Shown piece by piece: positions 41,870 through 52,903 of a DNA stretch of 64,000 bases (within the stretch, counting starts at the first letter, position 1; the number at the start of each line of letters is the position of its first letter). The notes under the pieces are model-generated. The model had not been told where the DNA came from. It worked only from the letters and a program-made list of their open reading frames with translations, and did not search any database. Source of the stretch: Aphrocallistes beatrix (taxonomy: Eukaryota > Porifera > Hexactinellida > Sceptrulophora > Aphrocallistidae); assembly GCA_963281255.1 (NCBI GenBank), contig OY725502.1:3596001-3660000 (forward strand), given 5' to 3'. The position numbers and the translations under genes were made by a program.

Positions 41870-42595
41870 CTAGAGTAGACGCTTTCGTATTTGTATTTGT
41901 CTAACTTCAGATAGAGTTTGATAAACACTTTCTTCTATTTCACATGACATCTCATCTTCAGGGAGAGAATTTTTTGAATTTTCAAATCTTTGGTAGCTAT
42001 TGTTGTTCTGTCTTAACTTTTGATAACACCTTTTTATGCATAATTTACCGCGAACAATTGGTGACTTAGGTCTGGTGAGTTTGTTTGTACTGTTTGATGG
42101 TGTATAGGATTTGAGGCTTGTTGAAAGGTTGAAATTTTTCCCGTTTTTCTTCTGATTTTGTTTGATTTGACTGTTTCTAGTCTTCAAATCAAGTTGAGTG
42201 ATTTTGATGTAACTCTTTATATTCGACATTCTGTATTGAAAATGTTGTGCTTCTAAATGGCAAATGAAATTGATGCCCATCATCTGATCTAGCTGTAGAA
42301 TATGGAACTTTTCAGACACCCACATGAAATCCATTGAGTGAGTGAGCTCACTCTCCCACACTACTCGTTGACAGTTCGCGTCGATTAGAGTCAGAATGAA
42401 GGCGTTGAGATGGAAATCATGCGTTAGACAGAGCGGACCAATGCCCAACAAACCCCATTCATTTGCCGAGTTAGAAACAACATAGAGTTGTACATACACC
42501 GTACAAATTGATATTCTATCTCCACCTAACATGCTATTTACCAATTCGTTGTCTTTCTTGCTGAGGATATGACTTGAATTCACTTGAAGGTTCAT
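41870..42595 (-). CDS. WH1 (EVH1)-domain protein B, inverted paralogue of A
   Basis: A 241-residue single-exon protein with the same layout: WH1 domain at about 18-130 (MLGGDRISICTVYVQLYVV, WGLLGIGPLCLTHDF, RVVWESELTHSMDFMWVSEK), then a basic tail with KRCYQKLRQ and VYQTLSEV. The DNA at 42241-42445 is almost identical to gene A, while the flanks and tails diverge strongly. A recognised role is lacking. As for A, binding to proline-rich ligands of WIP type is the family expectation. The start is the ATG at 42593-42595. Confidence 0.65.
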   Translation of the reverse strand: MNLQVNSSHILSKKDNELVNSMLGGDRISICTVYVQLYVVSNSANEWGLLGIGPLCLTHDFHLNAFILTLIDANCQRVVWESELTHSMDFMWVSEKFHILQLDQMMGINFICHLEAQHFQYRMSNIKSYIKITQLDLKTRNSQIKQNQKKNGKNFNLSTSLKSYTPSNSTNKLTRPKSPIVRGKLCIKRCYQKLRQNNNSYQRFENSKNSLPEDEMSCEIEESVYQTLSEVRQIQIRKRLL

Positions 42596-42640
42596 TTTTT
42601 AAATTTAATACTCAACTTGTTACAATCATGAAATTTAAGC

Positions 42641-42647
42641 TTATATA
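42641..42647 (-). promoter_or_regulatory. TATA box of WH1 gene B
   Basis: TATATAA on the minus strand, 46 bases upstream of the ATG. This mirrors the spacing in gene A. Confidence 0.5.
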
Positions 42648-43776
42648 TACTTGTATGTATTAAGATTCTCCATGCATCATGGTGTAGGCAGTATAGACTT
42701 ATTGTTGCAACTAGAGCACCTGTGGCAGATTTAGCACAAATGAACGACCACCGTATCATGAACTTTAATCTGTATACTTCTTTTCTAAAGAATTTAATAA
42801 ATATGGTTGCCTATGGAATGGTTATTCACTATTTTCAACTTCAAAGTAGTTCCTTATAGCCACTAAATGTGGAATCCTACTGCTATATTGAGTGCTAATA
42901 TCTTCAAATGGAACAATATTTGTATGACTAAAATTGTAATTTGAAAGGATGCGAATACACTGAATCTGTCCACGTATTTTCCTAATTGAAGTTATATGTC
43001 TCTACACATGATCCTTTATATTACAGCACTGACTTCAAAAAGTTGCAAAAAATATATTCTACCTGACATAACTACTTAAATTGCTTCTGATTCCTTGAAA
43101 TATGTCCACGATGTTATGAGTAGTATTTATCACTAATTTTTCATGAGAACGACACGTTTACATCAAACAATCCTCATGACTTTAAAGCTCCAGTAATGTC
43201 TACTTGCAAGTAGTCAATGTTCAATTAGAAAGTAATTGAGTTCATCATGGACATGAACCTAGTTACGTTCATCATGGTTACAATGCACGCCTGTGGGGGT
43301 TAGTACATTATCTGAGACACATGGAGTCATTACATGGTATTGTGACTGAGCAAATCTAGCTCAAATTTGTCAGATATGTTTTTTTCATCTCCTACAGTTC
43401 ATTATAGTATACTTGCAATTCGATATTTTGGTAATTGTACAATAGTAGACTGTTCCCCGTAATTTACTATGCATAATTCAAGTACAGAGAAAGCAGTAAA
43501 CTTCCTTACTTGTGGTGTACCACCGTAGTTATACTCAGTGAATATACTTACGTTTGTGTTAGATGGCAATTCTATGTTATAAACTAGAACTTTTAATTAA
43601 AGATAATTTTAAAAGTTTGTAAAATTTGCCTCGCCCATCTGTTCAAGTGAGCAATCTCACTTTGTGTCCAATATACTCACAAAAAATACATTGCATTTTA
43701 AACCATTTCTTTTCAGTAACTAAAAAATAGATATTTTCATCTTTATTTGGTGTTAAATCTATTACATCAGTACCAT
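42648..43776. other. Spacer upstream of the Rieske gene
   Basis: No gene or known repeat. An AG at about 43769-43770 just before the Rieske ATG could be the acceptor of a 5' UTR intron. Confidence 0.4.
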
Positions 43777-44724
43777 ATGGCCAGTAGCTATGGATCAGAT
43801 GCTACAGAAGGCTTCAGACAAGTAGCTACAGCTGACAAATTAGAGAAATTGCTCAAATCGAAAAACAAGATCAAGTTTGTTGTTGATGGCAGACAGTTAT
43901 TGCTTATAAGGGACAAAGGACATTACTTCTGTCTGGATGAGTATTGTTATCATGCAGGAGGACCATTGTCACTTGGTTTGTTGCATGTGATAGTAGGTGG
44001 CATACATTAAAACGAGGAATATATATACTATTCGAGATATCATTCTTAGCCGTTAAAAGGTGTGAAAATATGCACGCATATATATATATATGCATTGAAA
44101 ACACGTATAATATTTAAAGATAAAACAAAATCTATGTCAAATTTAGTAGAAATTGAACTGTTAGATTCTACAGGAACCCGCGAATGGACAGCTTATGTTA
44201 CAGGAAAAGTATCACTTTAGTTCCTTTGATGATGGTTTGGGTTTTTTCTATTTGTAGTAAATACCCCGAATTTTTATGGTTTCCCCGCCCAAAATGGCTT
44301 AAACAGGAAATGACGCGACACATTCCAGGGGAAACGGAGGGTATTAAAGTTCGGAAGAAATAATAAGACTTAATATTGAGTCAATATATCTAAATACTTA
44401 TGCATAATGTTGATACTATGTATAGGAGATATAGAAGATTTCAATGGCTCAAGATGCATAACATGTCCATGGCATCACAACAGAATTTCCCTGGGCACTG
44501 GAGAGCATTTATACACAGGGATAGATCCGTTTACAAAGCAAACCAGAAGCGAGAGAAGACAATACAAGCAACGTACACATGATGTGATAGTAAATAGTGA
44601 AGGAGTGTTTGTGAAATTATCTACCAGCTGTACAACTCAGAAATATGAGAGTGATCACTACTACGAAGAAGAAACACAGAGAATAATCAAACCTGAATTA
44701 GAGGACGACTTTATAGGTTTATGA
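43777..44724 (+). CDS. RFESD: Rieske [2Fe-2S] domain protein, RFESD-like, two exons
   Basis: Exons 43777-43975 and 44426-44724 join in phase 1 (CTT G / GA GAT ATA), giving 165 residues. The split falls inside the Rieske fold: exon 1 ends CLDEYCYHAGGPLSLG and exon 2 starts DIEDFNGSRCITCPWHHNRI. The two ligand pairs, C-Y-H and C-P-W-H, are intact. The spacing and the G-D-I-E-D phrase match the animal RFESD family, a small soluble Rieske protein of unknown substrate; oxidoreductase or electron-carrier activity is the family expectation. The donor is GTTTGT, less common but workable. The intron carries a family G repeat. ATG 43777 is the first Met before the domain. Confidence 0.85.
44239..44347. 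repeat. Family G repeat in the Rieske gene intron
   Basis: Nearly identical to 35743-35895 (CTATTTGTAGTAAATACCCC, ATGGCTTAAACAGG, AGGGGAAACGGAGGG). Confidence 0.65.
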
Positions 44725-44750
44725 CTGAATTCTTAGAATGATGAAATTTG

Positions 44751-44756
44751 AATAAA
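44751..44756 (+). terminator. Poly(A) signal of the Rieske gene
   Basis: AATAAA lies 27 bases after the stop codon. Confidence 0.6.
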
Positions 44757-45317
44757 ATGGTACAAATTGTTTCGGCAGACAAGTACTATACGATTTTTTA
44801 TCAGACAGTTATTGCTCAAAATAAGTTCCTCTATGCGACGTAACTCACTCGGTATCACGGAGCTTTGTGGGCTGAATGGAAACTGCTTGAAAAGGTGGAG
44901 GCACACTGGGGTATAATGATAAAAAAATAATTTTATAATAATGAAAAATTTCTATATACATAGCATGTCTAATAACATTTCCACCTGATACTATCAACAT
45001 CAACACTAATGATGAGTCACCTTCAAATTATTACGTAATTATTAATCATCAATGACTAATGGAATTAGTAGATAATTAGAAAACAATCAACCTTTTATTT
45101 TCTTTGATATCTCTAGGCACAAACAGAGCAACTCTGCGGACACGTAGTGTCCGCAAGCGCGCTTGTAGTAATAAGAATTTAATGTGTTAAAAGGGATTAA
45201 AGTAAAATATTTATAGTATATACGAAAACAAAAACAAAATGAGCATAAGCAAGGCATTTATAAGAACAAAAAGTCTGAATTATGGGTCAGATTGAGTCTT
45301 AACAGCATTGTTCGTGT
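44757..45317. other. Spacer between Rieske and giant channel genes
   Basis: Contains a GC-rich fragment at 45118-45172 (GGACACGTAGTGTCCGC, CAAGCGCGCTTGTAGT) related to the block at 20468-20575. No gene. Confidence 0.45.
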
Positions 45318-48300
45318 CTACACATCAAACTGTTTAACACATTTCGAAGGCGAAATATTTCGCAACTCATCGTTAATTTCCAACAAACTTTGTTCCAATC
45401 GATTAAATCTTGCATCCATATTATCCTGAAGAGATTTCGTAACTTCCTTAAACTTGCTCTCATCTTCATTCGCTTTAGATGAATTTCCAATTCTCTCCAT
45501 GTAAGAATCGAAATATTCTTTCCATACATCAATCGGGATTATGATGCTCTGAACCAATGTTCGTCTATTCGGACCTCGAAAGGCAAACAAAATGTTTGAT
45601 TCATACTCCAATGCGAGATCTGCTTTGAAATCCAAAAAGTTTTTCGTTGAATTGATATCTGAATAAGTTTGAGAAAGTTGTGCAATGAATACGTTGAGGA
45701 GGATCACAATGATGCTGAACGCGAAAATGAGGTAAACAATTGAGAATAGAAACGACACATCACGAAGACTTCCCTCGTAGTTGGAAGGTCCACCATCTAT
45801 CGTGAACAGAATCCCAGAAATCAGTGGAGTGGTGATTGGTGAAAACGGAATTGAATCGTCATTGAACCAACCAGAAAATGAACAGCTACCCTTATCACAT
45901 TGAGAAGATGTGTATGTTCGAGCTACTTGTTGGATGCTACCTGTATATCCGATCAATATAATCAAAATGACCAAAGCAAACCTTGGTACATCTCTGGAAA
46001 CAACATTCGAAAGCGTCTCGATATAAATTCCAAGCGATGGAATCATTTTAGTGTATTTGAAGAATTTTAATGTAAATACTGTGAATGTGAGAGCTTGAAT
46101 TTCCCAATGGGTTCCAACCACGAAATCAGATTTGGAGAAATACAACACTGTTCGAAAGACGTAAAGAAAGAAGAGAAGAAGAATTCCGCTCAGATCGATC
46201 ATGTTGTATGTATCGGAGAAGTGACGGTAGATGGCACGTAGCAAAAATCGAGGGAAAAATTTGAAATAATCGCTGCAATACAACCTGTACAACCTCTCCT
46301 TAAAAACAGTGAGAATTCCGAAAAATATTAGTTTCACCTTTTTCAGCAGTTTCCTGATATTACTGTCTGATTCTTCACCATAATACTGGACATAATGACG
46401 TCTCTGATAACGAAGGTCGTTAGTGGTGTAGTTCAAAGATTCGAGGTAACGATATTTACCAAATATTTCCAGCACCTCAATCATCATGTAAACCCAAGTG
46501 AAAATCAAGATATACATTTCGAAGACGAAACGAGCATAATCTCCTGGTGTATTATATAGGAATAGTTCGTAGTCACAACGAGAAGATGCTAAGGAGAGTG
46601 CGATGACTAAGGGAATATAAAAGGAAAATAGGTAGAGTAAGAAGAGCTTCAAAAACCACCATTTGTAGATAGTCAGTTTCTCATCAATAAGAAATTTTAC
46701 TATTGGATGGTACTTGAACTTGATCTCGTTCGATTTGTACAATTTATGCCATAATGGATCAAGAAGGAAGTTGAAATAGGCAAAGTTGGGATAAGCACCC
46801 TCTTCATTCGAGTCCATTAATTTTGTAGAAAGCTGAACATTTTGTGAGTCTTGAATTACGGTTTTATCGAGGACTTTTTCAAAGTTGTGAAAGTCTTTCC
46901 CTCTAACCATCCTGTGCACTACGTCAGGACAAGCTTCAAAATACTCACAATCGCAATGCTCAATGAAGAGATCCACCATTTCTTGCAAGCCTCGTTTACG
47001 AGCCAGGTCTATAGGACTTTCTCCTCGGACATTTCTGTCGTTCATTATACGTGTGAATAGATAGACGTCATACTTGTAGATGCGTGGGACGATATACCTC
47101 GCCGTTTTGATGGATCTGTGTTTGGCTAGGTAATGCATGACATTATTCTCATCGGGATCACAGGCATCCAAAGAGTCAAGGAGATATTCATACTTGGATG
47201 TGGTGAGTAGTCTGAACAATTGGATCCTATCCAGACTTGCTGCCAGCATTACTGGGTTGATGCCATCTAAATCATGATAGAACAATGCTTCCATGAATGA
47301 TAGATTCAACTCTTCGTATTCTAATCGGTTTTCTTCCGATTCTCTCTCAAGTTTTCGCTCAATTGCTTCATCTCGTTTGGAGGCCTCGTCTAGAAAGAAC
47401 TTTAACACATCGTAATCATCTCTGTACTGAACCGCGTAGTGTAAGACACGTTTTCCGTCTCTGTCAGATGCAGTTAAGGCAATGTTGTTTCGTAGTAGCA
47501 GTGCGATGCGTGACACGCTACTCTGTTTTGCCGCATAATGAATGACGGTACAGTCAGCTGAACTGATCCGTCTCTCCACGTTGATCTTTTTCTTATCGAA
47601 GATCTCCTGAATATCACGGTTGTCGATTTTGTCGTAAGTCAGAAGGTCGAGATATTTGTTTATTTTAGCTCCTTTTTTGACGAAACGTAGTGCCAGATGG
47701 ATGTGGTCTTTCTGCATTGCAATTTCCACTGGGGTACCCTTGGCACTATTCAACTGAATGTCTGCACCATAATCCAATAACAAATCAACGATCTGCTCAT
47801 TACCAATCTCAGCTGCGACATGGAGTGGGGTCAGATCGTCCGTATCGCGACACGACAGAATGCTTTGGTTGCCTACTTCGTGTCGCTCCTCGATCTCTCT
47901 GATACTTTCAAGGATGCATTCGACTAACTCAGTCTTTTCAGTATAAACTGCAAAGTGAATCAAGAGTCCACTCCTCCCGTCTCCCATGCTCACTTCGTGA
48001 TAGTGGTTCCAAGCACGAAGCATTGCTTTCAAATTCTTTTTCTTTTTCGGGATACTAATCGGCATTAATTTGTTCTTATTCTCTCGAACCAGTTCTCTCA
48101 AATACTCCAATCGTCGATCAGCAAGTTGATGCTCTTTGGCTTTCTTGATTAGATGGTGCATCATTATTTCAATAGATCTATCATCATCGTTTAGGGCCGC
48201 AATGTGTAAAGCAGTGTTACGTTCGCGATTCGAAATTCCCAGAGGAACACCTACATCCATAAGGGATTTGGTCATGAAGTTCTTTTCTTTCTTTCGTACT

Positions 48301-51300
48301 GAAATATGCAAGGGAGTCTCGACATCATTGTTCCTCACGCGTAGAACAGTCTTTTCTTCATCTTGTTGTCGCACAGCATTGAGGACGACGGAAATACTTT
48401 CCATGTCTGACTCATCCCAATCATTTACAATTGCCGTATGTACAATAGTGTTACCCGTTCTCGGATCAATATCTTTGACGCTCGCTTTGTTTATAATCAG
48501 AAACTTTACAATTTCATTTTGACACGCCATGATGGCTATTTGGAGGACAGTGCGGCCATTATGGTTCTTGATGCTCAACAAAGTGCTCAGCTTATTCTTG
48601 AGTGTTTCGTTTTTGAGAATTGATTCAATGACAAGCTTCATTCCTTCAAATTTTGAGCTTTTGCTCTTGTCTTTTTCTAGTAAGAGTACATGGAGAATTG
48701 AATTGCCATCATTATTCCGTTCAGTCAAATTAGCACCACGATTGATTAAAGCAATGAAAAATTCGAATTTCCTCAAAGTTATGATTATTTGCAGAGCACT
48801 TTGATCTTTGTTATTCGTAAAATTGATTATTTTTCTCGCTAATTTCTCCTTTTTGCCCTTCTCGAATTCTTCTGTTTTCCTCAGCAGGTATTTCAGAGTT
48901 TTAATATTTGCAATGCTGTTTTTTGCGGCATAGTGTATCAAAGTATTTCCATTATTAGTATCCTGTGATTCATAGTCAAAGTCGGGCTCCAAATCTTCAC
49001 ATACATATCTCATGACAGCTTTTGATCCATTTTGTGCTGCAACATAGATCAGTTTTGTTTCAGGTGCATGTTCCTCGGTAATGGTTTTCTCCTTTAAAAT
49101 CTTTTGGATAAGTTCAGGACATTTTGTAGCGACAATGTTTTTGACCATTGTTTCTAAGTCTCCTGAATCGGGACCACATGGAAGAATATCTCTTTGATAG
49201 TTTTCGTCATTCATTAATTCAGTTTCTTCAAAGTTTGGGAGTGTAGAAACTAAATATTTACTGTCCACTTTGTAAATGATGACGTAAGCTTTGAGATGAG
49301 CAACAGTTTCAATTTCTTTCCATCCAAACTTTAATTTTGTATTTAAAACATCGTCCCCAGAAAGTCCAACAGTATAAACATCTGAACCAAATTCTTTCTC
49401 TACGGCTATTTTCGCACCTTCAGCAATTAACATTTCAACCAATTGTTCATTGTCATTTCTTATAGCTAGATGTAATGATGTCTGGTACTTTTTGTCCAGT
49501 GTGTTGATTAATGATTGGAATTCTTCCTTATTTTTCAAACATTCTAAAACATCTTGGAAAAATGCTGTATTTGTTGAGTATTTGTCAATTGCATGATGTA
49601 GAACGGTACATTGATTCACATCATCTCGACAGTGGAGTGATGGATTATAGCTTAATAATTCCCTGAATATCAATATCTGGGAATTTTCCTGTCCGATAGC
49701 CATTATGAGGGCTGTTCTTCCAGCTTTATCTTGTAAATTTAACAACAGCTGTCCGACGCGATTCAAAGGATGGTTTCTCAGTGGTTCTTTGACTAATTGA
49801 CTCACTACATATCCAAGGATTTTGCTGTTGTTAGTCATGACTGCGTGATGCAGAATCGAGCATAGATCATTGTCTCTACACAGGAGATAGTCATGTTCAG
49901 GATCTACCTTATCTCCACGCTCGAATATGAGATTCAATATCTTGATTGCAACTGCTTCATTATGTGCGTCTATTTCGAATTGAGTTTCTTTCGAAATTGC
50001 GAGGTGTAGAGGAGTTCTACCTTTTTTACAACGCTGATTCAATATTTTCTTATTTCGATATTCGCATCTCTCTTCCGTGTTAAACAGTATATTTATTATG
50101 TCAATTGTCTCTTCTGCGTCAAAAAGAGTTGCATAATGAAGTGGAGTGTATCCTTCTGGATTCCTTATGTAGAGTTGTTTGTCATGACAATTCTCCAGAA
50201 GAATCGAGACTACATCTGTGTAGTGTAGTTTTATTGCGAGGTGCATTGGATAGTTTCCTTTGAGATCTGTTACGTTTGCTATTCCACCCTTCAGAGAATT
50301 CTCTTTTTCATATTTCAATACGAAATCTACCATTTCTTTTCTGGCTTCCTGGTTGTCTAGTTTGCTAGCATGATGGAGTATTGTGTAACCATTCTCCTCA
50401 TCTTTTGAATAGAAATCTGCTTTAGCTTTTAAGAGAGTGTTGGCAATAGCCCTGCTTCTTTTGTTAATAGCTAAATGAAGTGCATTTAAACCTTGCTTGT
50501 TTTTAGCTTTAAGGAAGTTGGCGAGTATTTCCGGATCTATTTTAGCATTGACTAGCATAATCACTAACAATTCGTTTCCTTTCTCCACTGCGAGATGTAA
50601 GGCTGTGTTTCCATGGCCATCAACGAGTGAGATATCAGGATTGAATCGCAATAACCCTTTTAGTAGATCGCTCTGTCCACTCCGTACAATCTGATGAAGA
50701 ACAGAATCACCGTTACTATTCTTCCAATCAATAAAATGCATTTCGTGAATGCTTGTAAGATTGTCGTCAATGCTACTAACCTTTTTCAGAATAGCTTCTA
50801 GAAAGGTGTGTTTTCTGTCTGTTAAGCTAATGATATGAAGAAGAGTATTCTGCTTTGCTCCATACAAGTAATTGAAACGAACCTGTCCACAAGCATCTAA
50901 ATTGTGATTCAACAGGATGTGTAGAGCTTGGAGGACATCTGATTCTATGCATCGCTTTAGAGATTTCCCGAGACAATATGAAATCAGTTGATCTTGAGTA
51001 GGTTCTTTGCCTTCAATAGGTAGAGACTGCTTCTTAATCTGAGGTAGTGATTTGACTAGTTTCCTCAAAACATTATGGTTGGCATTAGTGATTGAAGATT
51101 CAATCATTGAACGCTGATTTCCCTTGCTCTTGAATAGATAGTTTGGATTTAGTTGGACATAATACATTGTTGTTTCTTCTGTACCTTTTTCTGCTATGTA
51201 TTCACTGATGTGCATTCCATTGGATAGAGTCATGTCGTGTTTAATTAGTTCTTGTCGAAAAGCAACAAATAATGGTGTAATGCAACGGCACTGGATTAGT

Positions 51301-51613
51301 TTAGTCAATCCCTGAAGATCACTTTCTTCTATTGATTCTTTTGAAAGTTTTGCAATATTTTCAATTACCTTTGGCCCTGAAAGATCAGGCAATTCTGTTC
51401 CTATCCATTTCAATTCTGGTCCCTCAAATCCTGCGTAGAGAGAATTTTTAGAACTTTTTATGTCAAAAAATAGTTGGAGTGGTAGTTTCTTATTTTCCCT
51501 TATTATCAATTCGTTTTCTTCAATCTGGAATAGATTCACGCCGTAATTTATAAGATGGTGAATAATCTGCATTCTTTTCTCTTTGATTGCATTTTGCAAT
51601 GGAGGAAGTTGGG
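45318..51613 (-). CDS. Giant ankyrin-TRP channel, 3' terminal exon (ankyrins, two linkers, channel)
   Basis: About 2,098 codons. The open frame extends to 51701 but only to a TTG. I place the acceptor at 51614 (ATGAAG/CC), which fits the phase-1 donor at 52903 and gives the join KY-A-QLPPLQNAI, aligning with GLPPLQFAI and GFPPLQYAI upstream. Linker cores lie at 51407 (LKWIGTELPDL) and 49256 (KYLVSTLPNF). Between and after them are many ankyrin repeats (NTALHLAVEKGNELLVIMLV, DLTPLHVAAEIGNEQIVDLL). KYHPIVKFLIDEKLTIY leads into six helices (about 46680-45690), pore LISGILFTIDGGPSNYEG and S6 end LLNVFIAQLSQTYSDI. A short coiled-coil tail follows. The channel part is a paralogue of 12402-16193. 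Expected role: plasma-membrane cation channel with a huge cytoplasmic ankyrin spring. An independent start at the inner ATG (51670-51672, MNQGDQ) cannot be excluded. Confidence 0.75.
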
Positions 51614-51726
51614 CTTCATTTAGGATTGAAAACTGGTGCTGGAACTTTTCAGTCTGGTCACCCTGATTCATTGTTATAAGTAAGCTAAGGTTGGAATACA
51701 ATTATTATTTATTTTTTCATCTAGTA

Positions 51727-52240
51727 CAGTTGAAACCTGGTTTTTCTTAATATTTCAGAATATTTATGGTTTAAAAAATTCCAAATCTATATTAATTTTC
51801 ATCGGTTTTTTCTTACTGTTTGAACCTGTAAAGCAGGCCCGGATTAAGGGGCATTTGGGCTGGAGGCAATTAATAAAATTGGGGCTCCTTGAGTAATAGC
51901 ATTCAAATGAAATATGTAGTATACTCAGTAGAAACGAATATAGTCAAGTAAGCAGTCATCGGTGACTGTAGTGATGCCAAAATTATTATTCTTCAAATTT
52001 TAGGTATTTCTATTTACAACAAATTTTCACAATAATGTGTATAATGTCTTTGTTACGTGATATTATATAAATATATATTGTTTCAAGTAGCCCATAAAAA
52101 ATTTCCCATAACTCAGGACGATCAATGATGCCAGTTTTCAGGGCCGGTAAAAATCGGGGGCCGGAGGCAACTGCCTCCATTGCCTCATGGATAATCCGGG
52201 CCTGCTGTAAAGTAATAGTAAAAAAACCCGGTTTCGACTG
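51727..52240. repeat. CAGTTGAAACC-end pogo-like element, split by another insertion
   Basis: It starts CAGTTGAAACCTGGTTTTTC and ends AACCCGGTTTCGACTG with TA on both sides. Its interior is interrupted by the hAT-like element 51834-52204. It lies in the intron 51614-52903 of the giant gene. Confidence 0.75.
51834..52204. repeat. hAT-like MITE with 8-bp target duplication
   Basis: 371 bases with ends CAGGCCCGGATTA and TAATCCGGGCCTG. Directly repeated CTGTAAAG flanks it (51826-51833 and 52205-52212). An 8-base duplication is the hallmark of hAT transposition. There is no transposase inside, so it is non-autonomous. Confidence 0.85.
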
Positions 52241-52903
52241 TAATATGAATGTATTGAGAAAATGAGTACCGCTACTAATTTTGACTAAGTAATTTAATGC
52301 TTGTCACGAGTGACATGGCTATACCACCAGGGTTGCAGTGCTGTGGGAATGGAATTTTCATTTCCCACATAATATTCATTGATATTCTCATAAAATTCCA
52401 AAATATTCACATAAATAAATTATAATGTGTATATTATTCAGGGTTCTACAAACACTATTTTGGGTCAATAGTATCCAATGGTAGATTCCAAAAGTTAAGT
52501 TAAAATATACATTCTAATGGAGATACCCATGGGGCCTATGGGACACTCACGCGGGGAAAATTGTCATTTTATTTCCTTGTGGTGAGGCATTTGTATGCAT
52601 AAAGGTTGCGCAGCGATGACAGTTATGACCTCGGGAAACTCTTAGGCCATTATGATATTCTTTCCAAGATAGTAAAAGTATATCAACATGAGCTATGGAA
52701 AATAACAATTTAAAACACATATATTGTTGAGAAATGTACAATAATAAAAGAAAATAGATATGTAGTTCAAAAATAGTTCACATGAGAAAAGCAATGTTCA
52801 AGGGTAAGAATAAAACATAAAAAATATCAACAAGGGTTCAAAAATGGAGATAGAAAAACTGTTTTTTAAAGTTCTAAATAAGGGAAAAATAACAATTACT
52901 TAC

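Noticed and set aside
46851-50694. Plus-strand frames across the giant gene
   Set aside because: They mirror ankyrin codons on the opposite strand and lack promoters or domains.
51614-51701. Extending the terminal channel exon upstream to 51701
   Set aside because: The first codon there is TTG. The upstream residues do not align with the other modules, while the acceptor at 51614 gives phase and homology. The inner ATG at 51670-51672 remains an alternative start.
52896-52898. TAA as the end of the middle ankyrin frame
   Set aside because: It lies inside a GTAAGTAA donor context. The protein similarity resumes at 51613 in matching phase, so the stop is intronic.
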